Below are positions 1-8,662 of a DNA stretch of 64,000 nt, piece by piece. This DNA is from Bradyrhizobium icense (GTDB lineage Bacteria > Pseudomonadota > Alphaproteobacteria > Rhizobiales > Xanthobacteraceae). The notes under the pieces were generated by a model. The model did no database searches, was not told the DNA's origin, and saw nothing but the letters and a program-made list of their open reading frames with translations. The stretch's first letter is position 1; every line of letters begins with the position of its first letter. Position numbers and translations under genes: made by a program. The stretch spans positions 6,200,001-6,264,000 of the forward strand of contig NZ_CP016428.1 of NCBI RefSeq assembly GCF_001693385.1. Reading direction: 5' to 3'.

Positions 1-1647
1 CGCGAGCTCCTTGGAGGTGTTCATGTAGAGGAAACCGACCAGACCCAGCATCGTCAGCGCGAACAAGCCGGTGATCGGGCGATAGTCGAGCGAGCGATCG
101 AGCTGGCGACCGTACCAGCGTGTCATTGAGCCGAACACCCTGTTGACCAGCCTTGAGAACCGCCCCTCGTCGGCGCTCTTTAGGAGGACCGAGCACATCA
201 TCGGCGACAGCGTCAACGCGATCACGCCCGACACGATCACCGAGCCCGCCAGCGTGAAGGCGAATTCGCGGAATAGCGAACCGGTCAGGCCGCCGAGGAA
301 GCCGATCGGCGCGTACACGGCGGCAAGCGTAATCGTCATGGAGATCACGGGCCCGACGATTTCGCGCGCGCCTTGCAGTGACGCCTGGACGGGCGTTTTT
401 CCTTCCTCCAGATGGCGATGGATGTTCTCCACCACCACGATGGCGTCGTCGACCACAAGACCGATCGCCAGCACCATCGCCAGCAGCGTCAGCAAGTTAA
501 AGCTGAAGCCCATGATCAGCATCAGGCTGCAGACGCCGATCAGCGACAGCGGAATCGTGACCACCGGGATGATGACGGAGCGGAACGAAGCCAGGAACAG
601 GAAGATCACGATGACGACGATCAGCACCGCTTCGATCAGCGTGTTCTTGACCTCGTCGATCGACGACTGAATGAACTTGGTCGAATCGTAGGCCACCTTC
701 ATTTTCATCGACGGTGGCAGGTTGCGCTCGATCTCCGGCATCAACGCACGCACGCCCGTGACCAGTGTCAGCGGGTTGCCTTGCGGCGTCGCCTGTACGC
801 CGATGAAGATTGCGCGTTCGCCGCTGAAGGCGACGCTCGCGTCCGAGCTCTGGGCGGCAAGTTCGACGGTTGCGATGTCCTCGATCCGCACGAAACCGCC
901 GTCCTTGGACTTGACGATCATCTTCTTGAACTGTTCCAGATTCCGCAGGTCAGTGTTGGTCTGGACGTTCGAGACGATGAAGTAGCCCTTCGACTGACCG
1001 GCCGCGGCCTGGAAGTTGTTGGCCGCTATTGCCTGCGAGACGTCGGTCGGCGACACGCCACGGCCCGCCATGCGCACCGGATCGAGCCACAGGCGCATCG
1101 CGAAGGTCTGGCCGCCAAGAATATCGGCGGATGCGACGCCGTCGACCGTCGACAGCAGCGGCTGCACGACGCGCGTCAGATAGTCTGAGATTGCCGAGCC
1201 CGAGAGTTCGTCGCTGGAGAAGCCGAGATACATCACGGCCGTGGTCTGGCCGGTCGTCTTGGTCACGACCGGATCGTTCGATTCCTTCGGGATCAAATAT
1301 TTGACCGAGTTCACCTTCGCGAGAACTTCGGTCAGCGCCTGGTTCGGGTCGAAATTCAGCTTGATGTAGACCTGAATCGTGCTGGTGCCCTGCACCGACG
1401 ACGAAGTGATGTAGTCGACGCCCTCGGCGGAAGCGACCGCCTGCTCGATCGGCGTGGTGATGAAACCTTGAATCAGGTTCGCCGACGCACCCGGATATGA
1501 GGTGATGATGTTGACCACCGTGTTCGACAGCTTCGGATATTGCCGGATCGGCAATACGCTGGCGGCCCGCAGACCGATCAGGAGGATCAGCAGGCTGACG
1601 ACGACCGACAGGACCGGACGCTTGATGAAGATATCGGTGAAGGCCAT
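1..1647 (-). CDS. RND multidrug efflux pump, inner-membrane subunit (5' part; gene runs off the left edge)
   Basis: Proton-driven inner-membrane pump of the HAE1/AcrB-MexF class, working with the adaptor encoded just upstream. The visible 549 codons begin MAFTDIFIKRPV and are open to base 1. They show the first transmembrane helix (about 10-30), the periplasmic porter half, and the helix run with the family motif region GFSFNLLTLLAMVLAIGLVV, whose Asp-Asp pair follows directly and carries the protons. An ATG at 1645-1647 fits the family N-terminus. It lies 101 bases downstream of the adaptor stop, so regulator, adaptor and pump form one leftward unit. Family membership is certain; the substrate is unknown. 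The C-terminal half lies outside the window. Confidence 0.93.
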   Translation of the reverse strand, partial: MAFTDIFIKRPVLSVVVSLLILLIGLRAASVLPIRQYPKLSNTVVNIITSYPGASANLIQGFITTPIEQAVASAEGVDYITSSSVQGTSTIQVYIKLNFDPNQALTEVLAKVNSVKYLIPKESNDPVVTKTTGQTTAVMYLGFSSDELSGSAISDYLTRVVQPLLSTVDGVASADILGGQTFAMRLWLDPVRMAGRGVSPTDVSQAIAANNFQAAAGQSKGYFIVSNVQTNTDLRNLEQFKKMIVKSKDGGFVRIEDIATVELAAQSSDASVAFSGERAIFIGVQATPQGNPLTLVTGVRALMPEIERNLPPSMKMKVAYDSTKFIQSSIDEVKNTLIEAVLIVVIVIFLFLASFRSVIIPVVTIPLSLIGVCSLMLIMGFSFNLLTLLAMVLAIGLVVDDAIVVVENIHRHLEEGKTPVQASLQGAREIVGPVISMTITLAAVYAPIGFLGGLTGSLFREFAFTLAGSVIVSGVIALTLSPMMCSVLLKSADEGRFSRLVNRVFGSMTRWYGRQLDRSLDYRPITGLFALTMLGLVGFLYMNTSKELA

Positions 1648-1748
1648 CGCAAATCATCCCGCTGGGTTCAGCATTTCCGGGCGCGGCCGAGCCATCAGAC
1701 CCGCCGCCCATCTTTCGCCGCGGCTCCTCAAGGAAGCCGCATCATGTA

Positions 1749-2942
1749 TCAGTAGCGCGGCGGCTTCGCCGGAATCGCCGGCACCGGATCGTTCGAAATC
1801 GTCACGGCAGCTCCGGACTGCAGCTTGAGCTGTCCCACCGCCACGACGCGGTCGCCCTCCTTCAGGCCCTTCAGGACTTCGGCGCGGCCCTCAAGGCGCT
1901 TTCCGGTCTGCACGAAGGTGCGCGTCGCTATCAGGCTGGTCTTGCCGTCCTCCTCCTTCTTTTCACTGAGGAGGTAGACCGAGTCGCCATAGAGCGTGTA
2001 GTCGACCGCGGTTTCGGGCACGGTGACGACCGGCGGCTTGTCCGGCAGCACCACGGTGGTGGTCGCGAACATGCCGGGCTTGAGGATTCTGTCCGGATTC
2101 CGGATCGTCGCCTGCACGCGAATGTTGCGCGTGTCCGCCGCGATCTGCGGCTCGATGGTGGTGATCTTGCCCTCGAAGGTGCGGCCCGGATAGGCGTCGA
2201 CCGCGATCCGAACGGTCTGGCCGACCTTGAGCTGGCCGGAGTCCTTCTCCGTCACGGTGAAGTTCGCAAACAGCATCGACAGATCGGTCAGCGAGACGAT
2301 CTGCGTGCCGGCAGTCAGATATTGTCCGACCTCAACCCTGCGAACGCCGAGTTCGCCATCGAATGGCGCCCGCACCAACTTCTGCGAAATGATCGCCTCG
2401 GTCCTGGCGATGCCGGCGCTGGCCTGATCGAACACAGCCTGGGCGTTATCCACCGTCGCCTGTGGTCCGACCTGACGCTCGGCCAACTGCTTGGCGCGAT
2501 CGAGCGAGAGCTGCGCGAGCCGCTGCTGCGCCTTGTAGTTGGCGAGGTCTGCTTGCTCGGGACCGTCGAACAACTGCACCAGCGGCGTACCCTGCTTCAC
2601 GCTGGCGCCCGCCGTAAACAGGATATCGGTGATGCGACCGTTGACGTCGGAGGTGACGTTGACCTGGTGCACGGCGGCGAGATCGCCGACCGCGGTCAGA
2701 AGATTCGGAATCGTCTCAGAGGTCGCCGTGGCGATGTTGACGCTGGTCGGCGGCGGCTTCATGGTCGCGAAGAACTGCGCGATCATCTTGCCGCGGAAGT
2801 AGTTGAACCAGACGAGGCCACCAACCAGCAAGGCCAGCAGCGTTCCAACGATGATGACCCACCGCACCATGCGGACCGGCCGCTTGTGCGGCTTCTCCGT
2901 TATCGGCTTGCCCGAAATCTTGTGTTCGGTCACGATATTCAT
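1749..2942 (-). CDS. RND efflux periplasmic adaptor (membrane fusion protein)
   Basis: Links the RND pump to an outer-membrane channel. About 397 residues: a short cytoplasmic tail, one membrane anchor (MVRWVIIVGTLLALLVGG, about 25-43), a split lipoyl-like domain, an alpha-helical hairpin (residues about 130-190), and barrel and membrane-proximal domains. An in-frame GTG at 2951 would add three residues but overlap the tetR stop. I prefer ATG 2942, which has an AGAAAG ribosome site and no overlap. It sits between tetR and the pump, all read leftward and almost without gaps. The family is clear; the exported compound is not known. Confidence 0.92.
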   Translation of the reverse strand: MNIVTEHKISGKPITEKPHKRPVRMVRWVIIVGTLLALLVGGLVWFNYFRGKMIAQFFATMKPPPTSVNIATATSETIPNLLTAVGDLAAVHQVNVTSDVNGRITDILFTAGASVKQGTPLVQLFDGPEQADLANYKAQQRLAQLSLDRAKQLAERQVGPQATVDNAQAVFDQASAGIARTEAIISQKLVRAPFDGELGVRRVEVGQYLTAGTQIVSLTDLSMLFANFTVTEKDSGQLKVGQTVRIAVDAYPGRTFEGKITTIEPQIAADTRNIRVQATIRNPDRILKPGMFATTTVVLPDKPPVVTVPETAVDYTLYGDSVYLLSEKKEEDGKTSLIATRTFVQTGKRLEGRAEVLKGLKEGDRVVAVGQLKLQSGAAVTISNDPVPAIPAKPPRY

Positions 2943-2943
2943 G

Positions 2944-3645
2944 TCATGCACTTTCTGCAGTTACCGATTGTCCCGAATTCGGTGACAGCTCGCCGTCCAG
3001 ATGAGAAGCAATTGCGGCTTCGGTAAGCCCGATGCCGCGCAGGATGAATTGACACAACTGCCGCTCCAGGTCGGCGGCGTTGCCGTAGGAAAGACAGGGC
3101 ACGGCCGGAAGCCGCGTCAGCGCCGCCATCAGCACGGTGTGGTGCGCGAACCAGAACAGGTTGAGCGGATCGCTGCCGATCCGCGTCGCGTCGCCGGCCG
3201 CTACAGCGCGCTCGATCGATGCTGTGAACACCGGCCCGATCAGGCCGGCGATCTTGTCATAGAGCAGACGCGCGAACTCGCCGTCATCGAGATGGCTCGT
3301 CGTCATCAGCCGCAGCCGCTGCGCCTCCTCCTGATCCGAGCCGTCCGACACTTCCATGAAATGGTCAACCATGCTCTTGACCAGTTCAACCAGTGTGGCA
3401 GTTGAAGGCTCCTGGCCGAGCAAGTGCGCGAAATCCGGATCGGCCTCGCACTCCTCGGCGAGGATTTCGGCATAGAGCGCAGCCTTGGAAGGGAAGTGCT
3501 TGAACAACAGTCCTTCCGAAATGGCCGCGGCCGCCGCCACGCTCTTGGTCGTGGTGCCGGCAAAGCCGTGACGGGCAAAGCACCGCTTGGCGGCGCTCAA
3601 GATCAATTGCCGCCGCAAGTCACTGGTCATGCGCAAGGTAGACAT
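2944..3645 (-). CDS. TetR/AcrR-family transcriptional regulator of the RND operon
   Basis: About 233 residues. The N-terminal TetR DNA-binding domain runs from RRQLILSAAKRCFARHGF through the recognition helix region to KHFPSKAALYAEIL (residues about 10-60), followed by an all-helical ligand domain. ATG 3645 is preferred over an in-frame GTG at 3663 because the GTG would lie inside the palindrome at 3652-3667, which fits better as an operator. As first gene before the adaptor and pump it is probably an autoregulated repressor of the efflux unit; this is inference from position and family. A P450 gene is transcribed the other way 320 bases upstream and might share control. Confidence 0.92.
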   Translation of the reverse strand: MSTLRMTSDLRRQLILSAAKRCFARHGFAGTTTKSVAAAAAISEGLLFKHFPSKAALYAEILAEECEADPDFAHLLGQEPSTATLVELVKSMVDHFMEVSDGSDQEEAQRLRLMTTSHLDDGEFARLLYDKIAGLIGPVFTASIERAVAAGDATRIGSDPLNLFWFAHHTVLMAALTRLPAVPCLSYGNAADLERQLCQFILRGIGLTEAAIASHLDGELSPNSGQSVTAESA

Positions 3646-3651
3646 GGGCGC

Positions 3652-3667
3652 GTGAGTAATCACTCAC
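3652..3667. promoter_or_regulatory. Palindromic operator candidate upstream of tetR-RND genes
   Basis: GTGAGTAATCACTCAC: perfect 6-bp arms GTGAGT/ACTCAC around AATC, ending seven bases before the preferred tetR ATG. Size and position suit a TetR dimer site and autoregulation. No binding data; inferred from symmetry and location. Confidence 0.55.
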
Positions 3668-3753
3668 CTTGACGAAGTCAAGGATCCATTGCAGCGCACC
3701 AGGCGGATTCTGCCACCGGGTGGCGTCGAAGACACAGCCTCATCGCTTTGTTT

Positions 3754-3780
3754 GAGCACGATTTTTCGGAAAATCGAGCT
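3754..3780. repeat. Hairpin resembling one arm of the dispersed GCATGATC palindrome
   Basis: GAGCACGATTTTTCGGAAAATCGAGC can fold on itself and resembles the left half of the 45-49 bp elements at 8617, 50952 and 51714 (GAGCATGATCTTTTCGGAAAA). It lies in the 320-base gap between tetR (leftward) and the P450 gene (rightward), in which I see no gene. It is probably a decayed or half element. Confidence 0.4.
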
Positions 3781-3965
3781 TTCGCGTTGCAGACTTATCC
3801 CGAATTGGTCGCAACCCCAGGGCGCTTGGATCAATACGCTTTGGATAGTGTGGGCTGAAACCAGCGCCGACTTGACGCTTTGAAAGCGGCGTCTAAGATA
3901 GTTGCAAATGCGACTAATTTGACGGCCGCTTACCTTTTCCGTCTTCCCAACGAGTACGGCGAGCC

Positions 3966-5198
3966 ATGAATCTGGATGCGCGCGAACTGGCGGCCACATT
4001 CGACCTCGAAAAGCTGACGCCGGAGTTCTATGCCAACCCCTACCCGACCTATCGCGCGCTGCGCGAGAACGAACCGGTCAAGCGGTTGCCGAATGGGTCG
4101 TACTTCCTGACCCGCTATGACGATCTGGTTGCAGCCTACAAGAACACCAAGGCCTTCTCATCCGACAAGAAGAAGGAGTTCTCGCCGAAGTATGGCGACT
4201 CCCTGCTCTACGAGCACCACACCACGAGCCTCGTGTTCAACGATCCTCCCGCCCACACCCGCGTCCGCCGGCTGATCATGGGCGCACTATCGCCGCGCGC
4301 GATGGCCGGCATGGAGCCCGATCTGGTCCGGTTGGTCGACCGCCTGCTCGACGCCCTCGCCGCCAAGGGCAAGGCTAAGGGGAAGGTGGACCTGATCGAC
4401 GATTTCGCTGCTGCCATTCCGATCGAAGTGATCGGCAATCTGCTCGACGTGCCGGAGAGCGAGCGCGATCCCCTGCGCGATTGGTCGCTGGCCATTCTCG
4501 GCGCGCTGGAGCCGGTGATCGGCCCGGACGCCTTCGCCCGCGGCAACAAGGCGGTGAAGGATTTCCTGGCGTACCTCGAAGGGCTGGTGGCGCAGCGACG
4601 GGCCAAGCCAGGCAATCCCGACCGCGACGTGCTGACGCGGCTGATTCAGGGCGAGGACAATGGCGAGCGGCTGACTGAAAAGGAGCTGCTGCACAATTGC
4701 ATCTTCCTGCTCAATGCCGGCCACGAGACCACGACCAACCTGATCGGCAACGGGTTGGTCGCGTTATTGAACCACGCAGGCGAGAAACGCCGGCTGATTG
4801 AAAATCCCGATCTGATCAAGACCGCGGTCGAGGAAATGCTGCGGTTCGAGAGCTCCAACCAGCTCGGCAACCGCATGACCGTCGAACCGTTCGAACTCGG
4901 CGGCGTAGCGATGCCGCCGGGCACGCCGGTGACGCTGTGCATAGGCGCCGCCAACCGCGACCCCGCGCAGTTCGCCGATCCCGAACGTTTCGATATCGGC
5001 CGTACGCCGAACCGGCATCTGGCCTTCGGCACCGGCGCGCATCAATGCGCCGGCATGGCGCTGGCGCGGCTCGAGGGTGCCGTCGCGATCTCGCGTTTCC
5101 TCGCGCGCTTTCCGGATTATGCGCTCGACGGCGAACCGGTACGCGGCGGCCGCGTGCGCTTCCGTGGATTTCTCAGCGTGCCTTGCACGGTCAGCTAG
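3966..5198 (+). CDS. Cytochrome P450
   Basis: Haem-thiolate monooxygenase of 410 residues, the usual size for a soluble bacterial P450. The I-helix oxygen-binding motif AGHETT is at residues 251-256, the K-helix ExxR follows as EEMLR near 290, and the haem loop FGTGAHQCAG carries the axial Cys361. There is no membrane anchor, so it is cytosolic and needs a separate ferredoxin and reductase; no ferredoxin is adjacent. A flavoprotein of ferredoxin-reductase type lies far off at 24.1 kb. ATG 3966 gives the normal family start (MNLDARELAATFDL). The substrate cannot be read from the sequence. Confidence 0.95.
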   Translation: MNLDARELAATFDLEKLTPEFYANPYPTYRALRENEPVKRLPNGSYFLTRYDDLVAAYKNTKAFSSDKKKEFSPKYGDSLLYEHHTTSLVFNDPPAHTRVRRLIMGALSPRAMAGMEPDLVRLVDRLLDALAAKGKAKGKVDLIDDFAAAIPIEVIGNLLDVPESERDPLRDWSLAILGALEPVIGPDAFARGNKAVKDFLAYLEGLVAQRRAKPGNPDRDVLTRLIQGEDNGERLTEKELLHNCIFLLNAGHETTTNLIGNGLVALLNHAGEKRRLIENPDLIKTAVEEMLRFESSNQLGNRMTVEPFELGGVAMPPGTPVTLCIGAANRDPAQFADPERFDIGRTPNRHLAFGTGAHQCAGMALARLEGAVAISRFLARFPDYALDGEPVRGGRVRFRGFLSVPCTVS

Positions 5199-5316
5199 CT
5201 ACGGCCAAACTGCGCAATCCTGCGTCGTAACATCGCAATGTAAGTCATCGCTGCGACGAACGATTCCTGCGCTTGCGCGTTGTTGCTTTCGGGCGGCGAA
5301 GCGAGGGAGTGAGATC

Positions 5317-7179
5317 ATGCTTTCGAGCAGCGCTCGCATCGCAGCATTTCTTCTTGGCATCTCCGCGATAGCGGTGAGCACCGGCTCGTTCGCCCAACCT
5401 CGAGGAGGCGGTGGTCCGGCTGGAGGGGCTGCGCCAGCAGCCCGACCGGCTGCACCCCCACCGGCGATGGCCCGCCCAGCGGCGCCACCGGCGATGGCCC
5501 GCCCGGCTGCGCCCCCGGCCATGGCGCGACCCGCCGCGCCGGCGATGCGTGCAGCTCCTTCGCCGCAACGTCCAGCGATGGCCCCACGGGCCGCGCCACC
5601 GCGTATCGCCGCGCCACCGCGGCCGGCCGCACCGCGCGTCGTAGCGCCGCGGCCCGAGATGCGTCGCGCCGCGCCGCCGCAGCGACCGGCCATGGCGAGG
5701 CAGCCGGAACCGCGCATCACCGCACCGTCACGGCCGGGCGCATCGCCCGTTGTCGGCGCGCGCCCGTCGCGAAACGAACAGATCGAAACGCGTGCGCAGC
5801 AGCGCGAACAGCGTATGCAGCAACGCGAGCAGCGTATCCAGGAGCGGCGGCAAGCCGTGCAGGAGCGACAGCGTGACATGCTGTCGCGCCAGAGCACGGA
5901 GCGGCAGGGCCGCATCGATCGCTTGCAGCAGCGTGTGCAGCAATTGCAGTCGCAAAAGCCGGAAGGTCGCCGGGCGCAGCGCGAGCAGCAAAGATTGCTG
6001 CAGAATCAAAACCGCCTGCTCCAGCGCGAGCAGCGCATCCAGGAACGTGACCAGGCACGCCTGCAGCGGCTGGGACCACAGCCCTCGGCTGAACGATCCG
6101 CCTCTGCCGCGGCTCTGCAGGCGGCGGCTCGCGGGCGATTTTCCGCGCACTTCCGCAGCAATGATGCCCTGCAAGCCCGAGCGGCGCTCACTGCCCGGGA
6201 GAACCGCTGGGCTCCGCGCCACGCCTGGCGGCGCGGCCATCGCGCAGCGTTCGTGGCATGGCTCGGCCCGGTCTTCTGGCCCTACGCCTATTCCGACATA
6301 TTCAGTTACACCTTCTGGCCCCATGCCTATGACCCCGGCTATTGGGCCTACGCTTATGACGACTTCGTCGACACGGTGTTTTGGGGCACGGACAGTCCGT
6401 ATTCCGCTTACGCCAGATATCCTGAACCCGGTGCCGCAATCACCGATTTGCAATCACGCAAGCGCGCAAGCGTAAGCCGGCAGACTCTCCGACAATTGTG
6501 TGGCGAGCCGGATGAGGGCATAACCGCCTGGCCGATTGCGTCGATCGCGCGCGCAGTACAGCCCACCCCCGAACAGCGCGCCCTGCTCGATGAATTGAAG
6601 GCTGCTGCGGCAAAGGCCGCCGATGCGTTCAAGGAATCCTGCGCTGATTACTATGGGATGACGCCGCCCGGTCGCTTACGGGCGATGACGAACCGCGTCA
6701 AAGCCACGCTCGACGCAGTAAGGATCGTACGGCCGGCACTTGAGCAGTTCTATAATTCGCTGGACGACGAGCAAAAGGCGCGTTTCAACGCGCTCGGCCC
6801 GAACGTCGGCGAGCGTTCGCAACAGCCGCCGCAGCAGGAAGCGAATACGCAAACCGAGCGCTGCGGCGAGCCCAAGCCCAGCCTCACGCAGCTACCGATC
6901 GAGCGAATCGAAGCCGTGATACGTCCGGCAGGCAAGCAAAAGGACGCGCTCGATCTGTTGAGCAAGGCGACGAACGACGCGGTCCAGGAGTTGCAGGCCG
7001 CCTGCCCCGACGACGTGCCGCTCACACCTCTCGGACGGCTGGAGGCAATGGAGAAGCGGCTCGAAGCCATGCTGCAGGCAGCCGCGCTGGTGCAGCCGGC
7101 GCTGGACGAGTTCTATGCCACGCTGAGCAACGAGCAGAAGGCGCGCTTCAATACGATGCCGCAGGTCGCAAGCCAGTGA
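5317..7179 (+). CDS. Secreted Pro/Ala-rich protein with two C-terminal LTXXQ (Spy/CpxP-like) domains
   Basis: About 620 residues. Sec signal peptide (MLSSSARIAAFLLG to SFAQ, about 1-26), then a Pro/Ala region with three near-identical PPAMARPAA units, a Gln/Arg-rich coiled-coil segment (about 150-260) and an aromatic stretch rich in Trp and Tyr (about 311-358). Two homologous helical domains follow (about 388-491 and 512-615), each opening with C-G-E-P and ending FY-x-L-x-x-EQKARFN, typical of LTXXQ proteins. ATG 5317 is chosen over the open frame from 5077 because it has a GGGAGTGA ribosome site and starts the signal peptide. Probably a periplasmic stress or envelope chaperone-like protein; exact function unknown. 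Confidence 0.85.
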   Translation: MLSSSARIAAFLLGISAIAVSTGSFAQPRGGGGPAGGAAPAARPAAPPPAMARPAAPPAMARPAAPPAMARPAAPAMRAAPSPQRPAMAPRAAPPRIAAPPRPAAPRVVAPRPEMRRAAPPQRPAMARQPEPRITAPSRPGASPVVGARPSRNEQIETRAQQREQRMQQREQRIQERRQAVQERQRDMLSRQSTERQGRIDRLQQRVQQLQSQKPEGRRAQREQQRLLQNQNRLLQREQRIQERDQARLQRLGPQPSAERSASAAALQAAARGRFSAHFRSNDALQARAALTARENRWAPRHAWRRGHRAAFVAWLGPVFWPYAYSDIFSYTFWPHAYDPGYWAYAYDDFVDTVFWGTDSPYSAYARYPEPGAAITDLQSRKRASVSRQTLRQLCGEPDEGITAWPIASIARAVQPTPEQRALLDELKAAAAKAADAFKESCADYYGMTPPGRLRAMTNRVKATLDAVRIVRPALEQFYNSLDDEQKARFNALGPNVGERSQQPPQQEANTQTERCGEPKPSLTQLPIERIEAVIRPAGKQKDALDLLSKATNDAVQELQAACPDDVPLTPLGRLEAMEKRLEAMLQAAALVQPALDEFYATLSNEQKARFNTMPQVASQ

Positions 7180-7216
7180 CCAAAGCATGCCCACCATCCT
7201 TCTTGATGAGGATCGA

Positions 7217-7681
7217 ATGAGGCAATCGCACTTTATCACGCAGCTCGTCCGGCCAACATCCAACAAGCGAGACGCGCGCTTGCGGCACAGTCGGGCGATC
7301 TTGATAGGCGCGTTGAGCGGGCTGGCGTGTATGCTTGCTTCGCCTTCCGCCCTGCCCCAGGCGCCGCAAGGCGCGGAGGGCGTCTCAGGACAACAGGCGT
7401 TCAACAATGCCTGTCGGACGTGCCACATCATGAGAGAGGGCGACAATCGGCTGGGCCCCAACCTGCACAAGATCGTCGGACGGAAAGCGGGATCGATACC
7501 AGACTATGCGTTTTCCAGCGCAATGAAGGAGGCAGGATTCGTCTGGGATGAGGAGAAGCTCGATCGCTTCATTGCAAACCCCGATGAGGTCGTGCCCGGC
7601 AACAGCATGAAGCCGTATGGCGGCCTCTCATCGAGCGAAGATAGAAAAAAGATCATCGCTTTCCTTGCTCAATCACGATAA
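7217..7681 (+). CDS. Class I c-type cytochrome (periplasmic)
   Basis: About 154 residues with an N-terminal membrane or signal segment (AILIGALSGLACMLA, about 27-41), haem site C66-x-x-C69-H70, and a distal Met131 in PGNSMKPYGG, the pattern of mitochondrial-type cytochrome c. ATG 7217 has a GATGAGGA ribosome site; an upstream ATG at 7187 is in frame but lacks one. It starts 37 bases after the LTXXQ gene and may share its transcript. Role: electron carrier in the periplasm; the partner oxidase is not in the window. Confidence 0.92.
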   Translation: MRQSHFITQLVRPTSNKRDARLRHSRAILIGALSGLACMLASPSALPQAPQGAEGVSGQQAFNNACRTCHIMREGDNRLGPNLHKIVGRKAGSIPDYAFSSAMKEAGFVWDEEKLDRFIANPDEVVPGNSMKPYGGLSSSEDRKKIIAFLAQSR

Positions 7682-7724
7682 CGCCGCAGCCTGGGCTTTT
7701 TTCGAGAAAAGGGCCCCGGTCACT

Positions 7725-8591
7725 TCACCGCGCCAATGCCAAAGCGCGCTCCATCGCCTGCGTCACGATGACCGCAGAGCGTTCGTCGAGATGTACGCCA
7801 TCCGCCCAGCGCAGCTCGCTTCGGTTCACTTCGAGCCGCAACCATCGGATCGAGTCCGGAAATGCGGCGTGGATGATTTCCCGCGTGACCGCCGCATATC
7901 GCGAGCCTTCAATCGGCTCGGAACAAGGCAGCTCGAACAGGAATACCCGCACCCCACGCCGCTCCAATACCTGGATCAGCTCCTCAATTCGTTTCGCGTT
8001 AAACTGTACTGCATCCGTCGGATCTTCCGCATTTAATTGCTGTAGCGCGCGATCCGCATAGACCCGATTATCGAAATCGTTCGGCGGCTGTGTAAGCAAT
8101 CCGCGCAGCTCGATCGCGACCTGCTCGAGCGTCCGCGGCGCGTGAAGCCGCTGCTCATAGGCGGCTACCGCAGCCCTGACCGGGCGAAAGAACAACGGCT
8201 CGGCATCGCCGCGTGAGTAACGTTCGACCAGCGCGGCGTCGGTCGAACGGGCGAGAATATTCGCTTCGACCAGAATGAATTTCGGAAGCTGCGGCTGGTT
8301 CGCGACGATCTCCAGCCCGGTGAGCGGGGAGCCGCCCGCAAGCGCCAGATTTCTCAGTTTGGGCGTTGCAAAATACTCTTCCTTGAGGCGGAACGTGATC
8401 GAGCTGCCCACCAGCACGACGTCTGGCACCGGCTCGCGCAGGTATCGGCTCAAAGTGATCAGCGTGCCGTCCCGCGTCGTGGCTGCCGGCATTTGCAGCC
8501 CGCTTCCGAAACGCACGGTAGCGAAGCCGCAGGCGATCAAGACGATCGCCGCCCCGGCACCGCATTTTATCAACCACCGAACGGCAGACAA
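7725..8591 (-). CDS. SGNH-hydrolase-like membrane-anchored protein partnered with an MBOAT acyltransferase
   Basis: About 288 residues. A single N-terminal membrane anchor (about 9-25) precedes a domain with an early GSS motif (VVLVGSSITFRL, Ser63/64) and a late D-G-V-H-L (DGVHL), the spacing expected for the Ser and Asp-His of SGNH/DltD/AlgJ-like enzymes. I place the start at TTG 8591 because it has a strong GAGGAAAA site (8592-8600) and no in-frame ATG is available after the upstream gene. Encoded directly downstream of the MBOAT gene. Likely accepts or transfers acyl groups to an extracytoplasmic polysaccharide; substrate unknown. Confidence 0.75.
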   Translation of the reverse strand: MSAVRWLIKCGAGAAIVLIACGFATVRFGSGLQMPAATTRDGTLITLSRYLREPVPDVVLVGSSITFRLKEEYFATPKLRNLALAGGSPLTGLEIVANQPQLPKFILVEANILARSTDAALVERYSRGDAEPLFFRPVRAAVAAYEQRLHAPRTLEQVAIELRGLLTQPPNDFDNRVYADRALQQLNAEDPTDAVQFNAKRIEELIQVLERRGVRVFLFELPCSEPIEGSRYAAVTREIIHAAFPDSIRWLRLEVNRSELRWADGVHLDERSAVIVTQAMERALALAR

Positions 8592-8616
8592 TTTTTCCTC
8601 GCTCTCTTTGTTTTGA

Positions 8617-8661
8617 GCATGATCTTTTCGGAAAAACGGTTCCCACCTTTCCGGATCATGC
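8617..8661. repeat. Dispersed palindromic element, copy 1
   Basis: Starts GCATGATCTTTTCGGAAAA and ends CTTTCCGGATCATGC, so the 8-bp ends are exact inverted copies and inner TTTTCGGAAAA/TTTCCGG stretches extend the stem. It fills the short gap between the MBOAT and SGNH genes. Close relatives occur at 50952-51000 and 51714-51762, always in intergenic space. Confidence 0.75.
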
Positions 8662-8662
8662 T

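Noticed and set aside
412..1188. Rightward open frame of 258 codons over the RND pump
   Set aside because: It is antisense to a clear RND gene; composition is rich in His, Arg and Gln as expected for the reverse strand of GC-rich coding DNA, with no domain.
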